Source: Desulfobacterales bacterium
Lineage (GTDB): Bacteria; Desulfobacterota; Desulfobacteria; Desulfobacterales; JAHEIW01
Reading direction: 5' to 3'
Length of the DNA: 64,000 bases
Assembly: GCA_030066985.1 (NCBI GenBank)
Contig: JASJAN010000033.1
Coordinates: forward strand, 1 to 64,000
Shown here in pieces: positions 17,001 through 25,705 of the stretch (positions are counted from its first letter, which is position 1; each line of letters opens with the position of its first letter). The notes beneath the pieces were generated by a model. The model made no database searches. It was not told where the DNA came from and saw nothing but the letters and a program-made list of their open reading frames with translations. The position numbers and the translations under genes are program-made.

Positions 17001-18875
17001 CAGCTGCAAACCCGCGCCAAACTGATCCAGTCTGAAGAACTCGGGCGCTGGAAAGCCTTTGTTGCGGCCTTTCTGCTGGGTGTTAGCAATTTGAGACGGC
17101 GACGTTTGCGGACTGCACTAACCTGCGCAACCCTGATTATTTTAACGTTTACCATTATGAGCTTTACGGCCGTCAAGTCCATGCGGCACCATGCCCGGCT
17201 GCTGTATGAACCGACGGCACCCTATAAGGGATTTTTGTTAAAAAATGTCAACTGGCGCGATTTGCCCCCTCAGGCTTTCGAATCCATCAGCAATAATTTC
17301 GCCCAAAAAGGAACCAGCGTTCCGCGGGTCTGGCTGGAGGATGCGGACAGAACGCGCACGACGCGAATTCCGGTTTATTACAATGGCCGATCCTTTGAAG
17401 CCCAGGGGCTGGTCGGTCTTTCACATCTGGAGCCGGATGTTTCAGGTCTCGACAAAATTTTGATTGGCGGGCGCTGGCTGGCTGAAAATGAACTCAACAC
17501 CATCCTGTTGCCCGAACGCATGGCTCGGAGCCTGGGTATCGATGCGCAAAATCCGCAGGGGGCTGTGATTACCATGTGGGGTATGCCCTTTGAAGTTGTG
17601 GGCGTTTTTTCGGGCAAACAACTGCAGCAGCGAACCGACCTGGACGGCGAACCGCTGACGCCGGCCACTTTTCCTCGTGAAGTCTCTGGCGAGATGACCG
17701 AAGAAGAGCTCGAGGCCATGGAATCCGGTGATGATGTGCGAGAATTTCAAAGCCGCTACCAACACATCCCCGGTGATCTGACCATGATTATGCCCTATCG
17801 CAGTCTTCTGGCGGCCGGGGGGCATTTAAAAGGCGTGGCCATTGTTCCGCAGGCGAACATCTCCATTCAAAATGAAGCACAGAATTTGGTGGATCGCTTT
17901 GGTTTGTCGCTCTTCAGCGGAGAGCCCGATGGCACCTATCTTTATCATGCCAGCGATACCATGCGATACAGCGGTGTGCCCAACATTATCATCCCGATTA
18001 TCATTTCGGTGTTTATCGTCTTAAATACCATGATCGGTAGTGTTTATGAGCGCAAGCGTGAAATCGGCATTTATACTTCTGTGGGATTGGCGCCCTCGCA
18101 TGTATCGTTTTTATTTATTGCCGAGGCGATGGCTCTGGCCGTTATCAGCGTGGTGCTTGGGTATCTGTTGGCGCAGACGTCGGCCAAATTGTTTGCCGAA
18201 ACAGCGCTGTGGTCCGGCATAACGGTCAATTACTCTTCCTGGGCCGGTGTGGCCGCTATGGTACTGGTGATCATCGTTGTGCTGGTGTCTGTCCTTTACC
18301 CGTCCAAGGTGGCCGGTAAAATTGCCATTCCGGATGTCAACCGGGCCTGGACGCTTCCCGAGGCAAAGGGAAATAGCCTCGAGGTAACACTGCCATTTTA
18401 CATGAGTTATGCAGAGCATCGCAGTATCGGCGGGTTTTTGCTGGAATATTTCCAGGGGCACCTGGACGTATCCCATGGGCTGTTTTCCACGGGTGATATC
18501 GAATTTGGTTTTATCTGCCAGACGGCGCCCGGCTTAACCGGAGACGCTGAAGACTGCCCGGAACAACGCTGTGAATACGACGCCTGCCTGCAGATGTGGG
18601 CCAGCGTCTGGCTGGCACCTTTTGATTTCGGCATCAATCAGAAAGTCGAATTTCAATTTTGCCCGGCAGCCGACGAGCCCGGGTTTTTAGAGATCAAGGT
18701 GCGCCTGACAAGGGAGTCTGGCGAGGCCAATGCCTGGCATCGAATCAATAAAGGATTTTTGCATAATGTCCGCAAACAACTGCTGCTCTGGCGGTCATTT
18801 GAGGAGTCGACCAAGGAGCACTATGAGCAATTGCTGGCCGAAGCTGAAAAAGAAATGGGAATCGAATCAAGCTAA
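13836..18875 (+). CDS. Giant FtsX-type permease with degenerate M28-peptidase/PA-like domain
   Basis: 1679 residues. Residues ~25-55 are a low-complexity Ser/Gln stretch encoded by a repeat. A membrane/signal segment follows at ~61-80 (FAFVILLCSLLWIP). Residues ~90-370 match an M28 aminopeptidase with a PA-like insert, including PGADEAVGIATLLELARFL. The expected H-x-D is AFYD and the catalytic Glu-Glu is replaced by SSGHAQTLAG, so it looks enzymatically dead. Coiled, charged helices and a long soluble region run to ~960. Membrane segments occur near 968-1045 and 1095-1115, and the FtsX core (SVYERKREIGIYTSVGLAPS) lies at ~1380-1490. A ~180-residue soluble tail ends the protein. ATG 13896 is an alternative start, still upstream of the repeat. 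Confidence 0.8.
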   Translation: MFFNCISKNHKHTNPAPGTGMPYSNNQAQVASSQEPAASSQQPETSGRKPVASSQRRAVKWSFAFVILLCSLLWIPAADAVTENNLPDAFSDVISRLAELKDRSTGTAGNAAAALYLKERFEKLGYENVGSYRFSVPVIQHSQSQLTLPDQKRPVELNPILGNAVTPQTVASPGVSGPLIYAGRGELAELNGKQIPNSILIMELDSGKNWLNAANLGARAIIYVDRGNSTKSLFEEKFELSPLQFPRFWVSLARAREVFGDFEKTPNGQIAAEARLVSQTRWQLVSSENIYCFIDGVDRNLKERLVMVEAFYDSTATVAGLSPGADEAVGIATLLELARFLKKHPPKRSVLLIASSGHAQTLAGFREMIWSISARSKDMRKLQKSFKALVKEKRKTLKLLKNFSVDPGAKNEALDEETGKILKNAIDQRLKTEADRVSRRLMQLRLEQETRASAKQIQNLTDERLTLRRLMWSPDFSDLNADDRQALAGLIPKAISDQKAILSDVRRHAREIGDARAFRSAVRAYDLDAALSLHLSSRGDGFGAFNYGWAFPFRPRINRTAIYSTLDEVLSQGASRIEKELGIVGMYKDSLRPSRKRSWQSYFLDKPPLGGELTALGGIHGLTFVTTHDARARWGTPYDTPENVDTAFALKQSAVVCRLIKHLAQVPKLHDEIFPRFGYSAIIGRAKFLRHGELFADQPAPGTVLLCYQGPARFYVMVDHLGSFYLRGLADKKHSYHKIIFEGYKFDPASGNIVWTIDKKKTGKVAYRVKMYRRLMETDLVMFASNGITFFNLLEPRTFRHLSKVKIIDGRRESDPLRWFMSRLDTWISDYTNASTISTTFLEPGTPLKLTLSDTVLRNKLVLTNASKDKSTGVGFMVGQTPFLHRTAYRVAKDMWTLLEPRISNLEKRGIFNERIRSLQEDGLGALQTAQTAFEDKLYDRASEASMRSWALATRVYEDVEKTQKDVLYGVLFYIALFVPFAFCMERLLFCYANIYKRIIAFIIILVLLIALIYNVHPAFRLAYSPMVVILAFFIMGLSLMVTLIIFFRFEGEMTQLQTRAKLIQSEELGRWKAFVAAFLLGVSNLRRRRLRTALTCATLIILTFTIMSFTAVKSMRHHARLLYEPTAPYKGFLLKNVNWRDLPPQAFESISNNFAQKGTSVPRVWLEDADRTRTTRIPVYYNGRSFEAQGLVGLSHLEPDVSGLDKILIGGRWLAENELNTILLPERMARSLGIDAQNPQGAVITMWGMPFEVVGVFSGKQLQQRTDLDGEPLTPATFPREVSGEMTEEELEAMESGDDVREFQSRYQHIPGDLTMIMPYRSLLAAGGHLKGVAIVPQANISIQNEAQNLVDRFGLSLFSGEPDGTYLYHASDTMRYSGVPNIIIPIIISVFIVLNTMIGSVYERKREIGIYTSVGLAPSHVSFLFIAEAMALAVISVVLGYLLAQTSAKLFAETALWSGITVNYSSWAGVAAMVLVIIVVLVSVLYPSKVAGKIAIPDVNRAWTLPEAKGNSLEVTLPFYMSYAEHRSIGGFLLEYFQGHLDVSHGLFSTGDIEFGFICQTAPGLTGDAEDCPEQRCEYDACLQMWASVWLAPFDFGINQKVEFQFCPAADEPGFLEIKVRLTRESGEANAWHRINKGFLHNVRKQLLLWRSFEESTKEHYEQLLAEAEKEMGIESS

Positions 18876-18910
18876 ATATCGCCCAACGGGGTTTCGTGAA
18901 TATATATTCT

Positions 18911-18991
18911 ACCACGAAGCTCACGAAGGACTCGAAGTGAAAAACAAGAAAGCTTGCATTAATCTTCGTGCCGCTTCGTGTTCTTTGTGGT
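18911..18991. repeat. ACCACGAAG inverted repeat, copy 1 of a tandem pair (E3a)
   Basis: It begins ACCACGAAGCTCACGAAG and ends CTTCGTGTTCTTTGTGGT, about 81 bp, with AAGCTT near the centre. Each arm has two to three degenerate ACGAAG words. It lies 35 bases after the giant permease stop. Confidence 0.85.
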
Positions 18992-19027
18992 GAATTGAAG
19001 ATCATAATGTTAACGTGCATAAGTTTT

Positions 19028-19107
19028 ACCACGAAGATCACGATAAACAGGAAATGAAAAACACAAGCTTATCTTTCATCTTCGTGGAACTTCATGCCCT
19101 TCGTGGT
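19028..19107. repeat. ACCACGAAG inverted repeat, copy 2 of a tandem pair (E3b)
   Basis: It begins ACCACGAAGATCACGA and ends CATGCCCTTCGTGGT, about 80 bp, again with a central AAGCTT. It shares length and layout with the copy at 18911 but is clearly diverged. A third, longer member is at 34090. Confidence 0.85.
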
Positions 19108-19186
19108 GCACAACATCGCCATAGTGATACAAACAATCAATTATCGTGCGCGTTGGATATGAAAGTTTAGTCAGGAAACAGAGATA

Positions 19187-21226
19187 ATGACCGAAAATCA
19201 GCAACCCGCATCCAATGAACCTCAGCCCTCGGACGTTAAGGGGGAAAAAATCGGAGAAAAAATCCGTTTACGGGCCATTGTGCTGGGGTCGATTTTTGCG
19301 CTGGTGATTTGTTTAATTACACCTTTTAACAATGCATTTCGCCAGGCAACACCTCTGGGCGGTGGTCATTTCCCGCTGGCACCATTTTATATTCTGGTAT
19401 GGCTGATGGTCATGACGGCCGGATTACATTGGGTTTTCAAAGGTCGCAAATTGATGACCGGCAAAGAGCTGTTGGTGTCCTGGGCCCTGATGATGCTGTT
19501 GTCCGGAGTCGCCTGGACGGGTTTGGCGCGCACTTTCTTTATCAACCTTACCGCTCCTTTTCATTTTGCCACGGTTGAAAACCGCTGGTCAGAAGTGCTT
19601 CATCCGCTTTTGCCCGAAAGCTGGTTCCCCCAAAGCCGGGATGCCGTCGCCGGTATTTACAACGGTCTTGCGGGAGGGCGGCAACTGGGTTGGTTTGACG
19701 TCCTTAAGCAGATCCCCTGGGATGCGTGGTTAACCCCCCTGGTGACCTGGACGATTTTTGTTTTGCTGTGTTATTTTGTGATGGTGTGCATCATTAACCT
19801 GTTAAGCAAACAGCCCCTCTACAATGAACGCATGAACTTTCCGCTGTTACGGGTACCACTTATCATGCAAGAGGCTCTTGACAGCAGCCGTCTTGGCAAG
19901 TTCTTTACCAATCGTTTCCTGATAGCCGGCCTGATGGTCCCGGTTTGCCTGCATCTGCTCAATGGGCTGGCCTTTTACAATCCGTCCATCCCCCAAATTC
20001 CGACCCTGATTCTGGCCGGTAAATATTTTCCGAAGTTTGGGCTTCTGTCCGGATTTTTCAAGTTAAAAATATACATATATCCGGCGTTTATCGGCTTCGC
20101 CTTTTTAACCTCCAAACAAATTTCGTTTTCATTCTGGGTTTTTTTCATCCTGGGGATCCTGCTGTTTGGGTTGCTGAGCGTACTGGGATTAAATATTCCG
20201 GCGGCAGCCCTGGGTGTCACCTTTGGTCCCACCATCTCGCGCCCTGAAGAGACACAAATGATTGGTGCCTATATCGTTTTTTTCCTGTTTCTGGCCTGGC
20301 TGGCACGCTTTCATTTTATTCAAATTGTGCGCTATGGGGTTGGCTTCAAAAAAGATGACCATCCGGAAACAGAATGGATATCGACCCGTTTTGCCTTCTG
20401 GGGATTTGTTTTGGGAAGTTTGGCAATCGTTTTTTGGTGTCATTATTTCGGCATACCGCTGCTGTTTTCCTTCATGGTGGTCTTTGCTTTTTTTATGTTT
20501 ACACTGGTTGCGGTGCGCGTCATTTGCCAGGGCGGGATTGCATATTTTACCTTAACCGCTGCGCCGATGGACGGATTAATGGCTTTTTTCGGGCCCAAGT
20601 TTTTCACCAGTGTCGGTATTGTGGTGGCCGCTGTTATTCAGAAAGTGCTGTTTGTTGATTTGCGGGAATCGCTCATGCCCTCATTGTTGCATACCCGCAA
20701 AATCACCGATAAAACGCGCAATAATCGATTGATTTTTTTGGGCATTGCCGTCACATTGGTTGCCGGTGTGCTGATTTCGTTTCTGGCCATGCTGGCTTTG
20801 AGTTACAAATTCGGCATGCGCGAATTGCAACTGGACTGGGCCACCCGGACCACGGTGGCCCTTTATGATAATGTTTACAGCCTGGTTGAATCACCGGTTA
20901 AACCGGGTGAGTGGGTGATGATTTTTTCGATTACCGGTGCAGTGGTCATGCTGGTTTTGGTCATCTGCTATCATCGTTTTTACTGGTGGCCGATTCACCC
21001 CATTGGCTACCTGACCGCTTACAGCTCTGCCATGCGCATTCTGTGGTTTAGTTTTTTTATCGGTTGGGCTTGCAATGCCCTGTGCATGCGTTATGGCGGA
21101 GTGCGCTTGTTTAAAAAACTGCGGAACTTTTTTATTGGACTGATTATCGGTGATTTTTTTATGGCCGGCACCTGGGCCATCATCGGACTCTTTAGCTATT
21201 CCAGTTATCTGGTGTTACCTGACTAA
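19187..21226 (+). CDS. Multipass membrane protein, DUF6785/OPT-like
   Basis: 679 residues with about 14 hydrophobic segments and a charged N-terminus. It resembles the DUF6785/DUF6784 membrane proteins related to oligopeptide transporters (OPT). The visible family-like segments are IPAAALGVTFGPTISRPEE, RVICQGGIAYFTLTAAPMDG and the C-terminal HPIGYLTAYSSAMRILWFS. No biochemical function is established for this group. It follows the FtsX/ATPase genes and precedes a second OPT-like gene, an arrangement that suggests one export or uptake system. Family assignment is from memory of the sequence pattern. Confidence 0.65.
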   Translation: MTENQQPASNEPQPSDVKGEKIGEKIRLRAIVLGSIFALVICLITPFNNAFRQATPLGGGHFPLAPFYILVWLMVMTAGLHWVFKGRKLMTGKELLVSWALMMLLSGVAWTGLARTFFINLTAPFHFATVENRWSEVLHPLLPESWFPQSRDAVAGIYNGLAGGRQLGWFDVLKQIPWDAWLTPLVTWTIFVLLCYFVMVCIINLLSKQPLYNERMNFPLLRVPLIMQEALDSSRLGKFFTNRFLIAGLMVPVCLHLLNGLAFYNPSIPQIPTLILAGKYFPKFGLLSGFFKLKIYIYPAFIGFAFLTSKQISFSFWVFFILGILLFGLLSVLGLNIPAAALGVTFGPTISRPEETQMIGAYIVFFLFLAWLARFHFIQIVRYGVGFKKDDHPETEWISTRFAFWGFVLGSLAIVFWCHYFGIPLLFSFMVVFAFFMFTLVAVRVICQGGIAYFTLTAAPMDGLMAFFGPKFFTSVGIVVAAVIQKVLFVDLRESLMPSLLHTRKITDKTRNNRLIFLGIAVTLVAGVLISFLAMLALSYKFGMRELQLDWATRTTVALYDNVYSLVESPVKPGEWVMIFSITGAVVMLVLVICYHRFYWWPIHPIGYLTAYSSAMRILWFSFFIGWACNALCMRYGGVRLFKKLRNFFIGLIIGDFFMAGTWAIIGLFSYSSYLVLPD

Positions 21227-21231
21227 CGTCA

Positions 21232-21320
21232 GTTATTGGTTAATAGTTATTTGTTATTCGTAGATGCGGTATTCTTACTATTTTTATTTCCAATAACCAA
21301 TAACCAATAACAAATAACGG
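21232..21320. repeat. GTTATTG word inverted repeat (E4)
   Basis: The left arm (21232-21260) is four degenerate copies of a TTATTGG-like 7-mer. The right arm (21290-21320) is four copies of its complement (CCAATAA, CCAATAA, CCAATAA, CAAATAA). It fills the spacer between the two OPT-like genes and stops ten bases before ATG 21330. The same word family recurs at 45785. Confidence 0.85.
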
Positions 21321-21329
21321 AATCTCTCC

Positions 21330-23288
21330 ATGTACGAAGATAAAGAACTGCAAGAATATCGAGATCTGCTGGAAACCCCGACCGAGTTTGATGAGGGTTT
21401 TGACTGGAAGACGGTGGTCGGGGCCATTTTTATCGGTTTTTTGATGATGCCCGGCAGCATGTATCTACAGCTGGTTATTGGCACCGGTATCGGGCCCGCG
21501 GCGCGCTGGGTCACCATCATCCTTTTTGCTGAACTGGCGAAACGCTCTTACAGCGAACTCAAACAACAGGAAATATTCTTATTGTATTATATGGCCGGAG
21601 CGGCGTTGTCGACGCCCTTTCAGGGCCTGTTGTGGAATCAATATTTGGTGCAGTCCGACGCCGCCCGGATGCTGGGGGTTACCGAGTTTATTCCCACCTG
21701 GGTAGCGCCGGCCCCGGAATCCGCTTCACTGGTGGAGCGCACCTTTTTCCACCGTGACTGGCTGATACCCATTCTGCTGCTGGTAGGTACCCAGATCATT
21801 CAGCGCATCGATCAGTTCGGGCTGGGATACGCGCTATTTCGTATTACATCCGATGTCGAAAAACTGCCATTTCCCATGGCGCCGGTGGCAGCACTGGGAA
21901 CGATGGCTCTGGCAGAGTCCACCGAGGATAAGAAGAAAAGCTGGAAATGGCGGGTCTTTTCCATCGGCGGTGTTATGGGGTTGGCTTTTGGGGCGATTTA
22001 TGTGTTGCTGCCCACTGTATCGGGCCTCATCCTTATGGAACCGATCCGACTGATTCCCATTCCCTGGGTTGAGCTGACCGGTCATACCGAAGGGGTGCTG
22101 CCGGCGGTTGCCACCGGAATTCAACTGGACCTGGGATTGGTTTTTATCGGTATGGTGTTGCCCTTCTGGGCGGTGATCGGTGGACTGGTGGGAATCATCA
22201 TTACGATTGTGGCCAACCCGATCCTGTACAAGAACGGGATCCTGACCCGCTGGCATCCGGGTATGGAAACCGTCGATACCATGTTTGCCAATAATTTCGA
22301 TTTTTACATGAGCTTCAGTATCGGTTTGGGTCTGGCCATTGCTTTTGTGGGGATCTGGCATGTGTTGCGATCCTTTGGCAAACACGAGGGCACCAAGGGC
22401 CGGATGCGGGATCTGTTCCGCCCGCCGCCGGGTCGCGGGGATTTCAATTTTTGGATTTCCATCGGCATCTATGTTTTTTCCACCATTTCATACGTGTTGC
22501 TCTGCCTGTGGCTGGTTCCAAATTTCCCCTGGCCTTTTTTTCTGGCTTACGGCTTTATCTACACCCCGATCGTCTCCTACATTACAGCCCGGATGGAAGG
22601 CATTGCCGGCCAATTTGTCAGTTTGCCGCTGGTGCGAGAGATCAGCTTCATTGCAGGTGCCAAATATTTCGGCTATCAGGGGATCGAGATCTGGTATGCG
22701 CCCATTCCGATTCATAATTACGGTGAGGCCACTGTAAATTTTCGGCAAATCGAGCTGACCGGCACCAGCATTCGCGGTATTATCAAGTCTGAAATTGTGG
22801 TCTTTCCGATCGTCATGACGGCCAGCCTGCTGTTTTCGCAATTTATCTGGCGATTGGCCCCCATCCCCTCCAGCGCCTACCCCTTTGCTCAAGAAATCTG
22901 GCATCTGCAGGCCTTGAATACGCTGTTGATGCAAAGCTCAACTCTGGAAGGCAATGCTGCTTTTTACCAGGCGCTCAATATTGTATACGTGATCGCCGGT
23001 TTGGGGCTGGGGGTGATTACCTATACAATTTTGACCCTTTTTGGCCTTCCGATTATGCTGGTCTATGGTATGGTACGCGGACTGGGCCAGACCCTGCCGC
23101 ATGCCATGTTCCTTGAGGTGGCCGGGGCCTTGTTGGGACGCTTTTTTTTCCTCAAGCGTTACGGAGCCATGTGGCGCCAGTACGCGCCGGTTTTGTTGGC
23201 CGGATTTTCCTGCGGCATGGGGCTGACCGGTATGTTTGCCATGGGGGTTACCCTGATCCTTAAATCATTAGGTCGACTGGCGTATTAG
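21330..23288 (+). CDS. OPT-like multipass membrane transporter
   Basis: 652 residues with 13-15 hydrophobic segments. After a short acidic cytoplasmic start comes FIGFLMMPGSMYLQLVIG, then FRITSDVEKLPFPMAPVAAL and the ARMEGIAGQFVSLP loop. These resemble the OPT/peptide transporter superfamily. It is paired with the related gene at 19187, which suggests a hetero-oligomer. Whether it carries peptides, metal-chelates or something else cannot be told from the sequence. Confidence 0.65.
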   Translation: MYEDKELQEYRDLLETPTEFDEGFDWKTVVGAIFIGFLMMPGSMYLQLVIGTGIGPAARWVTIILFAELAKRSYSELKQQEIFLLYYMAGAALSTPFQGLLWNQYLVQSDAARMLGVTEFIPTWVAPAPESASLVERTFFHRDWLIPILLLVGTQIIQRIDQFGLGYALFRITSDVEKLPFPMAPVAALGTMALAESTEDKKKSWKWRVFSIGGVMGLAFGAIYVLLPTVSGLILMEPIRLIPIPWVELTGHTEGVLPAVATGIQLDLGLVFIGMVLPFWAVIGGLVGIIITIVANPILYKNGILTRWHPGMETVDTMFANNFDFYMSFSIGLGLAIAFVGIWHVLRSFGKHEGTKGRMRDLFRPPPGRGDFNFWISIGIYVFSTISYVLLCLWLVPNFPWPFFLAYGFIYTPIVSYITARMEGIAGQFVSLPLVREISFIAGAKYFGYQGIEIWYAPIPIHNYGEATVNFRQIELTGTSIRGIIKSEIVVFPIVMTASLLFSQFIWRLAPIPSSAYPFAQEIWHLQALNTLLMQSSTLEGNAAFYQALNIVYVIAGLGLGVITYTILTLFGLPIMLVYGMVRGLGQTLPHAMFLEVAGALLGRFFFLKRYGAMWRQYAPVLLAGFSCGMGLTGMFAMGVTLILKSLGRLAY

Positions 23289-23343
23289 AAGCGGTATCAA
23301 AAACCTGTTTAATGTTGTGTCCCAACATATTTTGCAATATGAT

Positions 23344-23411
23344 CGTCACTCCCGCACAAAGCGGGAGTCCAGTTTTAGGCCGACCGGATTTCCGCCTGCG
23401 CAGGAATGACG
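23344..23411. repeat. CGTCA(T/C)TCCCGC-type dispersed inverted repeat (E17)
   Basis: It begins CGTCACTCCCGCACAAAGCG and ends CCTGCGCAGGAATGACG. This form (CGTCATTCCCGC...GCGGGAAT...ATGACG) is a widespread REP-like dispersed repeat of proteobacteria. It is in the spacer upstream of the radical SAM gene. Confidence 0.8.
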
Positions 23412-23515
23412 AGCGGACAGCACGCATCAGAAACAAAGAACATGTTAGATATTGATTCTGTAACAGCATACCAAACTGTTGTATTGAAAATATAATTTCC
23501 GATAAAATAATCTTC

Positions 23516-25009
23516 ATGAATCCTGCCATTGAGCCCATAACGGTCCTTCTGGTCGCTTTGTATCGGTACCAGAATTTTCCAATTCGAATACTGCATTCCC
23601 TCCTTGAAAAAATTGAAGGCGTTGAACCCCATACTATTTTTTTTAAAAATCATTACACCAATGCAGTAACACCGCCAACCGTTAAAGAGGAAGCATTATT
23701 CAAGGAGAAAATAGCTGAGCTTCAGCCCAAAATGGTTGGTTTCAGCGTCTATTCGCCTTATGTTCCGATCGCCCGAAAATTAACCACCCTTGTCAAAGAA
23801 CATTCCTCTGCGCTTGTGATGTGGGGTGGTATTCACCCGACGCTATCGCCTGAAAATTGCCTCGAACAATCTGACATCGTGTGCATCGGTGAAGGTGAAG
23901 GTGCCCTGGAGGATCTGGTTGTATGCCTAAGGGACGGCAAAGATTATCATTCGATCGACAATTTATGGATCCGCCAAAACGGTATGCGGCATAAAAATCC
24001 CCTGCGGCCCTTGATCCAAAATTTGGATTCCGTACCCTATCCGGCATATGCGCGGGATGCCTTTTATTTTATCGGATCCAATAACTTATCCCGTAAAGAT
24101 CCGGCGATTGTCGATCCCATTTTAGCAACAATGCCTGCCCGGGGCTGTCCTTTTTCCTGTTCTTATTGCGTCAACAGTCTGTTGCGACCGCTATACCGGG
24201 GTCTGGGCTTTTATAATCGGCGGCGGTCGGCTGCCAACGTGATTGCTGAAATGCAGGAGATTTTAACGATACCCGGAAATAAAAAAGAGCAGGTCGAATT
24301 TCATGATGAAAATTTCGGAACAGATGAATCCTGGCTGAACGATTTTGAAGCGCTCTACCCCAAACAGATCGGTCTGCCGTTCAAGGTCCAGTATAATCCC
24401 AAACTCATCAAACCGGACTTGATCGCCCGGTTAAAACGATGCGGTCTTCATCGCATCAAGTTTGGCATCGAGTCCGGGTCCGATTATATTCGAAATCAGA
24501 TTTTCAAAAGGCCGGGGAAAAATACCGAAATATTGAAACTGGCGCATCAAATTTCACAATATGATGTTAAAATCAGGTATGATCTGATTATTGATAACCC
24601 TTATGATACCGAACAAACGTTAAAAGAAACCATTGGTCTCTTGCTGAAATTGCCGAAACCGTTGCGGTTTAATCTTTATTCGCTGCAGTATTTTCCGGAA
24701 TATCCGTTAACCCGCCAGGCGATCCAGGACGGTCACATTAGTGAGCAGGAGGCCAGTTTGGACCATCTGAATCAGAAAATGGCACGTAATTGGGCTTTTG
24801 TCCCCCGGTTGTTGCCATTGAACAAAAAACAAATGATGAATAATATTATCTGGTTGATGGTCTGCGGCCGTGCCAAAGATGCTGCTGTGCAGCAGGCCGT
24901 ATTCAGCGATGGATATAGCGCCAGGGTAAAATTAGCCCGCCTGAGCGTCAAAGCTATTTTTTGGGGTAAGATTCAGGCCCTCCAAAGAATAATGCAGAAA
25001 AAAAGTTGA
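23516..25009 (+). CDS. B12-binding radical SAM protein
   Basis: 497 residues. The N-terminal ~150 form a cobalamin-binding-like Rossmann domain (VGFSVYSPYVPIA, MWGGIHPTLSPE, CIGEGEGALEDL) without a clear DxHxxG motif. The radical SAM barrel follows, with the cluster motif CPFSCSYC at about residues 210-217 and FHDENFGTD and KFGIESGSDYIR strands typical of this class. Relatives act in lipid, cofactor and natural-product methylation or rearrangement. The C-terminal 120 residues show no recognised domain. Which substrate it acts on is unknown; no classical partner is adjacent. Confidence 0.85.
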   Translation: MNPAIEPITVLLVALYRYQNFPIRILHSLLEKIEGVEPHTIFFKNHYTNAVTPPTVKEEALFKEKIAELQPKMVGFSVYSPYVPIARKLTTLVKEHSSALVMWGGIHPTLSPENCLEQSDIVCIGEGEGALEDLVVCLRDGKDYHSIDNLWIRQNGMRHKNPLRPLIQNLDSVPYPAYARDAFYFIGSNNLSRKDPAIVDPILATMPARGCPFSCSYCVNSLLRPLYRGLGFYNRRRSAANVIAEMQEILTIPGNKKEQVEFHDENFGTDESWLNDFEALYPKQIGLPFKVQYNPKLIKPDLIARLKRCGLHRIKFGIESGSDYIRNQIFKRPGKNTEILKLAHQISQYDVKIRYDLIIDNPYDTEQTLKETIGLLLKLPKPLRFNLYSLQYFPEYPLTRQAIQDGHISEQEASLDHLNQKMARNWAFVPRLLPLNKKQMMNNIIWLMVCGRAKDAAVQQAVFSDGYSARVKLARLSVKAIFWGKIQALQRIMQKKS

Positions 25010-25074
25010 AAACAAAATAAAAACCAAATAATAATAAACAGATGCTGAACCTTTCAACAGATAAAGAGGAGCCC

Positions 25075-25695
25075 ATGATTAAATTTCGGGTTGTCGTACT
25101 GACGGTGTTCTTTATTGGTTTGGCCGGTATGGCCCAAGCGGATGCGCCCAACCAGATCGGCGGTTTCGTGCTGGATCAGGATATTAAAAAATTTGAAGAC
25201 CGGGTAATAATGGATACAGCCCTGCCGGTGCGTTATGCGGAAAATTTTGAAGAGGTCGAGATCAAGTTTACCCAGGGATTTAAGAGCGGGCTAATTACTT
25301 TTGGCAGCTGTGAGCGACCGGGTCATATCGTCAGGATCAAATTAAAATACGCGGATTCCAGCAAAAAATTCTACAACAAATTGCTCAAACGATTTAAACA
25401 GCGATTCGGTGAACCCGATGAGTACCGGGGAGATCCTTTTAAAATTGTGGATGCCTGGAAATGGTCTTTTGCGAATCAGCAAAACCAGAGCATCAGCCTG
25501 ATCCTGCAGCACAACACAAAGGATGAAGCGGAAAAAAAGGGCAATGCGGTCAAGCTCACCAATAGCACCCTGATTGAAGAAGATCTTCTGTGTTATAAGC
25601 GCAAGCAACTCGACTACCGGGAAAGACTGCGACAGCGCGAGTGGAAGGCTGTCAAACCGCAAGATAGCGGTTGGGAGCTTTTTATACCGCGTTAG
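25075..25695 (+). CDS. Exported hypothetical protein
   Basis: 206 residues from ATG 25075, selected because AGAGGAG lies just upstream; an opening from 25042 lacks a site. A Sec signal peptide is evident (FRVVVLTVFFIGLAGMAQA, cleavage before DAPNQ). The mature part includes GGFVLDQDI, a predicted strand-rich region with CERPGHIVRIKLKY, and a basic helix KLLKRFKQRFGEPDEYRG. It probably resides in the periplasm. No family was recognised beyond a general resemblance to small Desulfobacterota exported proteins. It is followed immediately by another unknown gene. Confidence 0.75.
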   Translation: MIKFRVVVLTVFFIGLAGMAQADAPNQIGGFVLDQDIKKFEDRVIMDTALPVRYAENFEEVEIKFTQGFKSGLITFGSCERPGHIVRIKLKYADSSKKFYNKLLKRFKQRFGEPDEYRGDPFKIVDAWKWSFANQQNQSISLILQHNTKDEAEKKGNAVKLTNSTLIEEDLLCYKRKQLDYRERLRQREWKAVKPQDSGWELFIPR

Positions 25696-25705
25696 TGGAG
25701 GGGCA

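Noticed and set aside
23289-23515. An insertion-sequence remnant
   Set aside because: Only a REP-like CGTCA inverted repeat was found; no transposase fragment in any frame.
25574-25705. An early start of the hypothetical gene at 25706
   Set aside because: It would overlap the preceding exported protein gene by over 100 bases and has no ribosome-binding site.
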